A DNA stretch of 64,000 bases, from the NCBI GenBank assembly GCA_014871385.1, contig CM026426.1, positions 46,429,611 to 46,493,610 on the forward strand, read 5' to 3'. Of the stretch, positions 23,106-32,300 are shown in pieces (position 1 is the first letter of the stretch; the number at the start of each line of letters is the position of its first letter). The translations under genes were made by a program, and so were the position numbers. The notes beneath the pieces are model-generated. The model ran no database searches. It saw only the letters and a program-made list of their open reading frames with translations, and had not been told where the DNA came from. This stretch comes from Ceratodon purpureus. Its lineage: Eukaryota; Streptophyta; Bryopsida; Pseudoditrichales; Ditrichaceae.

Positions 23106-23398
23106 AAACTTTCTTTTTTTTAATTTTTTTGTTTTACTAATTCTAAAATATCTCTCTAAAAGATCTCAATGCCAAAATTCACCTGCCACATAAGAAATTT
23201 TGCCAAAATATCACTCAGCCACATATGAAATTTTGTTTAGCCACATCCCTTTTTGTAGCCTCAGTCAAGCCCAACACATTCAAACGCAATTTTTCTTCAT
23301 CAGAATACTTGGGTAATCATTGTTGATGATATATTGGATCAAGGGGGTGGATCAATGACCAGAAAAAACATAACAGACCGATTCAAGACTGATTAAGG

Positions 23399-23545
23399 TC
23401 GATGGAAACAAAGGCAGACTGATTTAAAGGCGGTGGAAACAAAGGCAGACTGATTTAAAGGCGGTGGAAACAAAGGCAGACTGATTTAAAGGCGGTGGAA
23501 ACAAAGGCAAACTGATTTAAAGGCGGTGGAAACAAAGGCTTACAC
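23399..23545 (+). repeat. 31-bp minisatellite, about five units
   Basis: Successive units contain GGTGGAAACAAAGGCAGACT followed by GATTTAAAGGC, with few changes. Single or paired copies of the same motif, often inverted, lie near 3000, 6115, 7455 and 16365. Confidence 0.9.
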
Positions 23546-24622
23546 CAAAGATCGTAGCCATTCGGTATAAGGATTTAAAGAACTTAGAGTTTTCATTTGA
23601 TTGATGAAAACATTTAAATCTACTGTTGATAATTAATAGTTGGTTTACTCAAGGTGTACACATGACAAGGGTAAAAATACCATCCACGAATTCGCTTAAC
23701 ATAACATTTGCTGTGGAAGCTTTGTAGTAAACTGAATGGGGAATTCAAGGAATACAATCTGTAATGAAATGAATGCAATCGGTAATGAAATGAATACAAT
23801 ATGTAATGAAATAAACAGTATGAAATGAATGAGAAGGTGATATTCCTAGCAATAGTTGGCGTTTTTTTTTTTTTGGCGTTTTGTTTAGAGACCGCTACTC
23901 TGTTCTACAACTGAATTCTAATTGAGAATGGTACATGAACGACAAAAAGAAGATTAAACAGAATGTTTTGGAAAGATTAAACAGAATTTTAGTCTAAAAA
24001 CACCATCCATGATACTCCCAGTCAATTCTGCACGATGTTGATAAGCACCATGAACTCATTTTTGCAAAATGAACTATTCAAGTGCAGTGAACATTGTTCC
24101 TAGTCTGAAGCAGATCTATATTTCAAGTAAAGGCATCTTCGGAATAATAGGTAATTCGGATTCATATTTGACATTGGCATTTGCTTGATGGGGAAATTAG
24201 TACATGAATTAGTACATTAGGAGGATATCATATGCGTTGGAAACCTGCCAGCACAAGAATTAAATCTGGAAACAAGACTTTTGCATATTGTAATGCAATT
24301 TCATATTCCAAATAACAAACTGAAAACCACAAAACCAACCTGCTCTTGTTTGTCATGAACAGTTCCTAACGGGAAATTAGTAGCCTCACGATTCCACCAA
24401 CTAAATCCAAGAGTCCCTCGTGACAGTTCAACTTACCGGAGTTCCCAACAGTACTAACTCTAAAATACTCTCTTAAAGATCTCAATGCCAAAATTCACCA
24501 AAAGTATAACCATATAAGCACATCCAAAGGGATCAAGGTTTAAGCTTTTGACTCCAATGTGAAACCTCAAGAGCCCTTCACTTCAATGGTAAACAGTTTG
24601 CAACCTTGAGGTAAACTTTAGA

Positions 24623-25816
24623 CTAAGTATCATCATCGCTATTTTCTATGTGGCTTTGTTGATCTTCGGAGGACTCCACGTTGCCAACAACATTGTTATC
24701 GATGGAATCTTCTGTCACGTCCACCCTAAACCAAGCTCTGCCAACTCGTGTTCTATCTTCCCTCCACCTTCTTGCTCCCTCCACCGCATCTGATGCGTTA
24801 TATGCCATCCTCTTTTTCTGCAATGCTGCTGCTATGAACTCATCATTTTCCACTGACCTAACGTTGTTGATTCTTTGCAGTCGTTCCTTCTTTGCAAACC
24901 GGTGCAGTATATTCCGGTACCAATGTTGATATTGCTGAACAATAGCACTTGTCCTGTCCTTAGTGCCGTTGTGTTGAGTGTGGTGTTGATTAGCAGCCTT
25001 AGCTGCATGATGCGATTTTTCCATACCTTGATTGTTCCAAACAGCAAGGCTCCCGTATGTTTCCACATACCAAGGACCGTGCCTCACAAGGTTATGCTAC
25101 AAAAAAAGCCAGTTTCATGAATTATTAGTACATCCTAAACAACACGGTAGTAATGACTAGAACTGTTGCAACAATTAAGATCAAATAGTAATGGTGGTTC
25201 AAATCCAGATCATACCATATAATGAGTGACGTGGTCTTCCCCAAAACACTTCAAGTAAAGGCGCCCCCATTTCTCAATTTTAGGCCTAAAAGTGCTGATC
25301 TGCTCCTGATTCAAGGTAAGGCCCACCAGATATGGAAACACTTGTTCCAACGCTTCCCACATTTCCACCCTATCTAGATATTGCCTACCCTGATCTAGGG
25401 TGTTGTTTTCTGAGCGCAAAACATCCTTCCACACTCGATCTTGCCCTGACCAAGTGGACGGTTGGAACATCCTAGCTGCAGTCACGCCACTGAGGGAAGG
25501 TTTGATAGGGACACTGTTGGAAGCACCTCTAAGTGTTGCATCCTTCATTATGCGCACGTTCCCACCATAAAGCCCAGCTGCAGACAGTGTCTTTTCCATA
25601 TTCTCTATAGCAGCATGTTGACGGACTTCATTCTCCATGTTCCAAATGAACATGAAGTGCATGTGAAGAATTTTCTCAATCATTCTTGTCAAAGCATGCA
25701 ATGTACAAATATGGACTCTTTCAAGTGGAATAGGCAGTATAGGTTTCCATCGCGATTCTTCTACAATAGGAGACGGGTTGGATCTGATATTACTTGCAAA
25801 TAGACCTCCATGCCAC
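24623..25816 (-). pseudogene. Gene D, 3' part (end of exon 3 and exon 4), split by LTR element
   Basis: This is the downstream half of the gene starting at 41008. Exon 3 resumes at 25811 (25812-25816 is the duplicated GCCAC) and ends at 25216 (donor ATG|GTATGA). Exon 4 is 25096-24623 (after TTTTTTGTAG), ending in an acidic tail and a stop. The intron is 119 nt and phase 0. The translated frame continues exactly from exon 3 on the far side of the 12.9-kb insertion. Visible motifs include a PILPIPLERVH stretch and, in exon 4, a Trp-rich YGSLAVWNNQGMEKSHHAAK region rich in His and Gln. Comparable IPLE and HH patterns occur in uncharacterised transposon-associated proteins, from memory only. Not a gene by itself. 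Confidence 0.7.
25812..25816. repeat. Target-site duplication, left copy (GCCAC)
   Basis: GCCAC directly precedes the left LTR end and is repeated at 38706-38710 after the right LTR end. A 5-bp duplication is usual for Ty3/gypsy integrases. Confidence 0.95.
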
Positions 25817-26874
25817 TGTAGCACGACGTGGTATCCGTATTCCTCCGGAAGGCACTTAATTCACACTAAATACCCTCCAAAGTGAACCACTCCGTGTTCG
25901 TTCCCACGAAGACCTATAGTTTTCTTCCTTTTAGATCCTAACGGAAATCACCACCAGTGTCCGACCGTATTCCGTCTTACAACCGGTTGGCCGAACCCGG
26001 TAGTTTTTGCCTCGTTCCTATTTTCCGGCTTTTTAGACTAGTGGCCGGTTCCCACTGATCCGTCTATCCTTTCAAGTGGCTGGATTTTCCACCGTCCCGT
26101 GACTTAAAGTGGCTGGACTCCCCACTGTTCCTATTTACCACTCAAGAAGTGGTGTAATAATCCTTCCGTACGGCTAGGTACCGGTCCGGATAGCTACTCA
26201 GTGCCGGTTATGAATACGGAAATCATACTACAATGACATCACCTTACGGCTGCACAGTATTCGACTATACTATCTCCCTTCCGGATTGGTTCGCAGTTGG
26301 ACATTCGGCTTTTATCCCATCTACAGGAAGCGACCGGTCCGTTTCCGGATCCCGGTGTACACACGGTTCGCCGTGTCCTTGAGACTACCAGCCCTGCTGC
26401 AGTACGTCTCCCCTTCCCTACGGACTCCTTCCGGGACTGGAAACCGTCAACACTCGACGCTCGACACCTCCCCAGTCTCTCCGGGCGCTCTCCGGATTAT
26501 TCCACTGTTCAACACTCCTCCGGAACACTACTGAAGACAATAATACCAGCAAACCATTCGGCAACGGACCCGTCAACAGCCGGTTGACACAACAAATCCA
26601 AAAGTATATTCTCAACTGCAATCAACAAAACGGCGTACAAAAACAAGGCCCCGGCCTTGGAAAAACGTCCAGCTTAAATACTAAACCTATCGATTCCTAA
26701 AGCGACCAAGTGGCCCATCGAGATCCAGAAATTCCGGATCTTGGATCCGGGAATCCCGGACCGGTGGCCGCCTTCTATTCCTAGTTACTGCCGCTATCTA
26801 TCCGGATCGGTAGCCGGGTGCACTGGAGCCCCATCGTTAGTCGCTGCCATTTTATCCGGTCCTTATCCTAACTT

Positions 26875-28740
26875 CTACTCCTTGTGCTTATCGAACCGGG
26901 GACTGTGCCGGGTTCCATCCATCCGTTCCTTCTTCTGTACCCTCTTCAGCTTCTTCAACGAGGGGCCTTCTTCCGGAGCATCAGAGGCCGACGGTTCGCT
27001 AGACTTCCGGGATCGTTCTGCTTGAACCGCCGGGGATGGAGATTGTGCCGCCACCGGAACCGCGCTGAGATCCACCTGGAGCTTTTCCGGAGATCCCTGT
27101 ACCGGCATAAAGCCTTCCGGTGGTGGTCCTTGGTCCGGTTCCAAAGGGATGTTTCCGGGGTTAACAGTCTCGATTCCAGCCAAATTGGGCAGAGTGTGCA
27201 GACTGCTCAAGGTATCCGGGATAGGCTCCTCCAGCGGATGTCCTACCTCTTGTTGGGCTGACCGGATGGTCGACCGTATCGGAGAGGCTGGAGGTGGCAC
27301 CGGCGCCGGTTCCCTGGGTGGGGACGGTGGTCTGGGCCCCTCCCGATCTGCCGGTGGCTTTGATGACGGACCGACCTTTGCGGAACTGATGATCTCCACC
27401 ATGTTCTTCATCTGCACCCAAATGTCCCTCATCACCTGCGTCCGGTCGTGCATGAACTTTATAATCTTTTTGACAGTCGGATCCGGCTGACGGGTCAAGA
27501 AGGCTTGGTAAACGGCGCACTGATTGGCCACATCCACCGGAAGGGCTAAAGTGGCCTTGATCTCGACGACCGACCGGATGGCCTCGGCTGCCCGGTCACG
27601 GGCGTCACTGTAATCCTTCTGGGCATCACGCACTTCCTCCTCGAGCTTCAAAATCCTCTCCCGGTACTTCTGTAGCCGGTCCATGTGCTTGTTCTGGAGA
27701 CCGGCCAAGTCCCGGTTCTTGCGAAGAATATTCAGGCATTCCTCCAACCGGTCCGAACCCGTAAGGGCAATTACCTCCGTAGCCAACCGGCCCTCCGTCT
27801 GCCTAGTCGACTGTAGGAACCGAGCATACGTCGTCATCTGCTCCGAAAGGTTAACTAAGTCCTGGCACGGGTCCCCGGTGTGCTCCGGTGGTCCGGTGGG
27901 CTGTTGGACTTCCGTGTTCAAGGTTCGCTTGGCCGGGGTGGGAGTCCGAGGTGATCCGGATGGCTGTCCCTTCTCCGGGCTGGGACGGGGTCTCTTAGCC
28001 GGCGTGGGGGAGACCTCGATAACATCATCATCATCGTCCTGATCGGACACCTCTTCCGGTTCGGCGTACTGCTGTATGCTTTTGATTTCATCGTACTCCC
28101 GGATCTCCTTAGGACTCAACAGCCCCTTGTGACGGTAGAGATGAATGAGGAAAGACGGAAGGCAGGTGGCCTGCTTCTTGGTCTTCCGGAGATTGGCTAC
28201 CTGCCGGTCGACTATCGTCTTCATCATGACGCCCCAGTCTACCGTAAATTCACCGATCATGGCCCCAATGAAAACGGACGCCCACTTGATGGTTATCCGT
28301 TTGGGCTTTTCCGGATGGAAAATAGGGTTCATAAACCCTACGACTCTCCGGGCCTCCGGATTCGTGATGTCCTCCAGCTCCCATCCTTCTCTCGGGTCTC
28401 CGGACCCCTTGATATACCCCCATACAAAGTCCCGGGTCTCCGGTGTCGAGATCTCTCCAGAGTTCTTGAAACCATACGTCTCCCTCCAGAGTTGTGCCGT
28501 CCACTTATCCGGCTCTCCCCGGATGGTTCCTCGATTCTCGGGATTCTTGACGAGGATCTCCTGGGCCGGAAGGGCATGTTTCCAACCCCATGCCTTGTCC
28601 AGTAGGACCTCACAGCCCATGGTTTCTAAGGCGGTCCGGAGGAGCTCCTGCTCCCCCTCGTCTGCCGGCATCAACGGCATGACCCGTTGTACCCTAACCA
28701 ACTGTCCTTCCTCCGCCGGTTCCTTCCCCTTTCTACCCAT
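26875..28740 (-). CDS. LTR-encoded ORF, copy in 3' LTR (621 aa)
   Basis: An intact ORF inside the LTR, in the same sense as gag-pol, starting MGRKGKEPAEEG. Residues about 40-215 form a Trp-rich N-terminal domain with the segment ITIKWASVFIGAMIGEFTVDW and a following SFLIHLYRHKG, which resembles the plant transposon-associated domain I know as PF20167 (recognition from memory, unverified). A D-run at about 237 is followed by a Pro/Arg/Lys-rich linker. About 295-450 is coiled coil. About 465-500 is Pro-rich, and the C-terminus is basic (KKLKRVQKK), consistent with nucleic-acid binding or nuclear import. It is neither Gag nor Pol: no zinc knuckle, protease or polymerase motif. A TATA-like box lies about 200 bp upstream. 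Role unknown; an accessory or regulatory protein is an inference. Identical as far as I can see to the copy in the other LTR. Confidence 0.85.
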   Translation of the reverse strand: MGRKGKEPAEEGQLVRVQRVMPLMPADEGEQELLRTALETMGCEVLLDKAWGWKHALPAQEILVKNPENRGTIRGEPDKWTAQLWRETYGFKNSGEISTPETRDFVWGYIKGSGDPREGWELEDITNPEARRVVGFMNPIFHPEKPKRITIKWASVFIGAMIGEFTVDWGVMMKTIVDRQVANLRKTKKQATCLPSFLIHLYRHKGLLSPKEIREYDEIKSIQQYAEPEEVSDQDDDDDVIEVSPTPAKRPRPSPEKGQPSGSPRTPTPAKRTLNTEVQQPTGPPEHTGDPCQDLVNLSEQMTTYARFLQSTRQTEGRLATEVIALTGSDRLEECLNILRKNRDLAGLQNKHMDRLQKYRERILKLEEEVRDAQKDYSDARDRAAEAIRSVVEIKATLALPVDVANQCAVYQAFLTRQPDPTVKKIIKFMHDRTQVMRDIWVQMKNMVEIISSAKVGPSSKPPADREGPRPPSPPREPAPVPPPASPIRSTIRSAQQEVGHPLEEPIPDTLSSLHTLPNLAGIETVNPGNIPLEPDQGPPPEGFMPVQGSPEKLQVDLSAVPVAAQSPSPAVQAERSRKSSEPSASDAPEEGPSLKKLKRVQKKERMDGTRHSPRFDKHKE

Positions 28741-28940
28741 TCTGCTAAGTCCTCCTCACCGTCACTCCGGTAACACCTGCACGCACGATCCTCACCACAA
28801 TCCTTCACCTAACGGAAACACATCCGTCTCACCGTCTCTCTCCTACCGTCCAACCCTAACTGCGCCCTTCGCCGTGGAACACAAGGACCCAGCGTGCCAC
28901 AAAATGACAAAAAGAAAGGAGGAGCACGGCTGTTCTTCCT

Positions 28941-28950
28941 CCTTTTATAC
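28941..28950 (-). promoter_or_regulatory. TATA-like box in 3' LTR
   Basis: The minus strand reads GTATAAAAGG, a strong TATA consensus, 201 bp upstream of the LTR ORF start and about 380 bp inside the LTR. The identical site in the 5' LTR is 38318-38327. Confidence 0.6.
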
Positions 28951-29303
28951 CTGCCCTCACGCCCACCCGTTCGTAGCTCATTATGACGGACGGTCGTAGC
29001 CTTTCATCATTGGACGGTCGCGACCGGCGGCGTTTTAATGGTTGCAGCCATTCTCCCCTCGTGCGTTGTACCTTTTGGTGGTTATCCTTAAGTCTGCAGT
29101 GTCAGGGTTCTGTCATACGGACGGTGCTCCCACTCCTCCCCCGCAGACGACCGGATCGCACCCGGCTGTCCTTCCGGTTCTCTTATTTATTCGGCCAACC
29201 GTCTTAACCGGTTGTTTCACTTATCGACTTAGTACTCCCGTATTTCTAACATAAAATTTTTAAATGTTTATCATTTTCCTACCGGAATTAGTATTCCGGT
29301 GTG

Positions 29304-32300
29304 TCAATCGTGGAAATCACTTTCCACATTACCCCTTTTTGACCCGTGAGCGTCCTCGCGAACGTCATCCGGTCTGTACAGTTTGACCCGGGATTCATTC
29401 ACCCTAGTGTCCATTGGGTAGCCTTCTAGATCTGAAAGTTGTAATGACCCATTGGAATAAATCTTATCAACCCGGAACGGTCCCATCCAGCGAGTATGTA
29501 ACTTACCCGGAAAATTCTTGTACGGGCTGTCATAGACTAGAACCAATCCCCCTTCTTCAATTCCTTTATCCATCGTGATTCGCTTGTCATACACTTCCTT
29601 CCTTTTGGCTTGGACCTCCTTTGTCCTTTCCAATGCCTCCATCCGGTCTTCCTCCATCCGGTCGATGACCTGTAGACAGTGGTCGAGGGTATCCGTTTTA
29701 TCTCCGTGGTTGGCTGCGAGCACCCTTAAAGTCTCTACTTCCGTCTCGATGGACTGAAGTACCTCCTGTCCGTATACCAGATAATACGGAGTCCGTCCGG
29801 TCGTACTCTTGTGTGCCGTGTTATACGCATAGACGGCTGAAGTCAGTTTCTGGTCCCAGTCCGTCTTATGTGAGGTAACTACCTTGGTCAGAATCTTACA
29901 AATTATTCCGTTGGCACGTTCCGTCAATCCGTTTGCCTTGGGATTGTACGGGGTGGTCTTCCGGTGTTTGACTTCGTACTGGTTGGTCAGACCGGCCACC
30001 ACTTCGTTCAGGAAATGTGTTCCCCGGTCGCTCACTATCTCCAACGGATGGCCAAACCGCATCATTATCCTTTCGAATATGAACCGGGCGGATGTCTCGG
30101 CGTCATTTTTCCGGGTGGCCCTGGCTTCTATCCACTTTGTGGCGTAGTCCAGCGCCAAAATGATGTACCGGTGCCTCTGAGTGCCTAAAGGTTGAATAGG
30201 TCCAATAAAATCCACTCCCCATTTTTCAAACGGTGCTAGGGGGACAATGGGAGTTAGCGGCCAGTGATGCCGGACGGCAGGAGCGCCTATCCGTTGGCAG
30301 GGGTCGCATTCTTTTATGAATTGATGAACATCACGGTGAAGGTGTGGCCACCAGTATCCGGCCTCGCGGATCTTCTGTACGGTGATGACGGATGCATAGT
30401 GTCCTCCGGCCGGTCCATCATGCAGCGCCCGGATGACCTTCCGGCAATAGATGGGTTCTAGGCAGCGTCGGAGTTTTTCATCCGCCCCTAGTTTGAAAAG
30501 CAATTCTCCGACTAGAAAATACGGTGCCACCCGGTGCTGAAACACACTTTTCTCCTCTCTACTCAGTCCTTCCGGATACCTCTGAGTCTGGAGATAGTTC
30601 TTAATCCGCTGAAGGTCCTGGTCCTCCCTTTCGTCCTCCAGAATATGGTAGACGGGAGATAACTCTCCTACGACCGGAAGGTTGCGGGGGTCTGGTATAT
30701 CCTGTATACTGGTACCAACCGGGTATTCTTCCGGAAATTCATCCGGAAACTCTGAAGATATCTCCTCCTTGCTCTCTTTTCCTCGTTGTCGTGACAAGTA
30801 ATCTGCATTGAGGTTAGATTTCCCGGTTTGGACAATAACTTCGTAGTTGAACTCTTGAAGAAGTAATATCCACCTGGCCAACCTTCCGGACAGGTCCGGT
30901 TTGTTGACTAAATACTTCAGCGAGTCATGATCCGTATGGAAGATGACTTTGTACCCCAATAGGTAATGAAGAAACTTTTTGCACGCATAAATGACGGCTA
31001 GGGCCTCCCTTTCGGTTGTCGTATAATTCTTCTCGGCCGGATTCATCTGTCGGCTGGCATAATAGATGGGTCTTTCCCGGCCCTCGTCATCCAATTGCCC
31101 TAGAATAGCTCCCACACACCAACCGGAGGCATCCAAGGTGACATGGAAAGGTTTTGACCAATTCGGCGGTGCTAGTATAGGGGCTGTGACCAACCGTCTC
31201 TTCAATTCTTCAAAGTCTTGTTGACGGATTTCCGTCCAGAGGTACTCCTCTTCCTTCTTGAGCAGCTCCGTCAGTGGCATTGCCAACCGGGCATAGTTCT
31301 CAATGAACCTCTGGTAGTATCCCACACACCCCAGAAATCCTCTAAGTTCCCGGAGGTTGGTGGGAGCAAGAAGAGCCAACATGACTATCACTTTTGCTAC
31401 GTCTACTGCTATTCCCTTCCGGCTGACTATGTGTCCGAGCAATAGTCCGGCTAACATACCAAAAAAACACTTACCCGGATGGAGCTTGAGCTTAGTCTCT
31501 CGGCATCGCTGGAACGTCTTCCGGAGATAGTCCAGATGTTCCACCCATCGGCTAAACACCGCAAAGTTGTCAATGAAAACTTCCAAGAAATGCTTTAAGA
31601 AGTCCTGAAATATGTCCATCATCAACCGTTGAAAAGTTCCGGGAGCATTGCACAACCCGAAAGGCATCCGGTTGAAAGCGTAGGTGCCCCAATCGGTGGT
31701 AAAATTAGTTTTCAGTTGGTCCTCTTTCGGGATGGACACCTGATTGTATCCGGAAAACCCATCTAGAAAACTGAAGCATTCGTGACCGGCCACGTGATCG
31801 AGCACCATGTCGATGAAGGGTAAAGGAAAATGATCCTTTTTCGTGGCCGCATTCAGCTTCTGGAAGTCCTGACATACCCAGATTTTGACCTTACCATCCG
31901 GGCCTGATTTTTTCGGTACCACCACAATAGGTGACACCCACTCGGAGTTATTCACTGGATAGATAAAACCGGCTTCCAGCAGTTTATCTAGTTCCTCTTT
32001 CACCATCATGGAGTATTTTGGATTGAGCCGGTACTGCCTTTGGCGAACCGGAACCGCTCCCTCCATTAGGTCGATGTGGTGTTCGCCCAGTTCCGGCGGT
32101 ATACCCACCAGATCCGATGGGAGCCAGGCAAAGACGTCATCGTATTCCGTGAGCAGTTCCACATACTGCGCCCTCTCCCGGTCCGTCAATCCCTTTCCCA
32201 AATAGAAAGTCCTACCGGCTTCCGTCTTCACTGCTTCGTAATCCTCCGGTGCTACAACATTCTTAACCAGTTCGGTAGCATCTGTTCCTACGGACCCCGG

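Larger units (their letters stand above)
21108..23186. repeat. Right arm of long inverted repeat (3' flank of gene C)
   Basis: Reverse-complement partner of 7939-9252, starting at CAACGTGGACAGTAGAATGA and ending at CACCTGCCACATAAG. It is longer because of a 739-bp insertion at 21636-22374. It includes the left end of module 3 and a SINE. The segment between gene C's stop (20939) and 21108 is not shared. Confidence 0.85.
22784..24450. mobile_element. Inverted-repeat module 3
   Basis: It starts TGTTGGGAACTCTGGGAAG and ends CTTACCGGAGTTCCCAACA, with GTAC outside both ends (22780-22783 and 24451-24454). It contains a SINE (22974), a 31-bp minisatellite (23399) and about 0.8 kb of sequence with no recognisable ORF, including a T-run near 23862. 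Confidence 0.5.
25817..29328 (-). repeat. 3' LTR, 3,512 bp
   Basis: On the minus strand it begins TGTGGAAAGTGATTTCCACG and ends CGTGCTACA, giving the usual TG...CA ends. It is identical to the 5' LTR apart from two positions noticed by eye. It contains a complete 621-residue ORF and a TATA-like GTATAAAAGG at 28941-28950. Confidence 0.95.

Noticed and set aside
23399..23545. CRISPR array
   Set aside because: The 31-bp units are contiguous with no unique spacers, and this is eukaryotic nuclear DNA.
26884..28999. Plus-strand open frames opposite the LTR ORF (also 36261-38376)
   Set aside because: They are antisense shadows of a 621-codon ORF with high GC; no domain, and the minus-strand frame has coiled-coil and domain structure.
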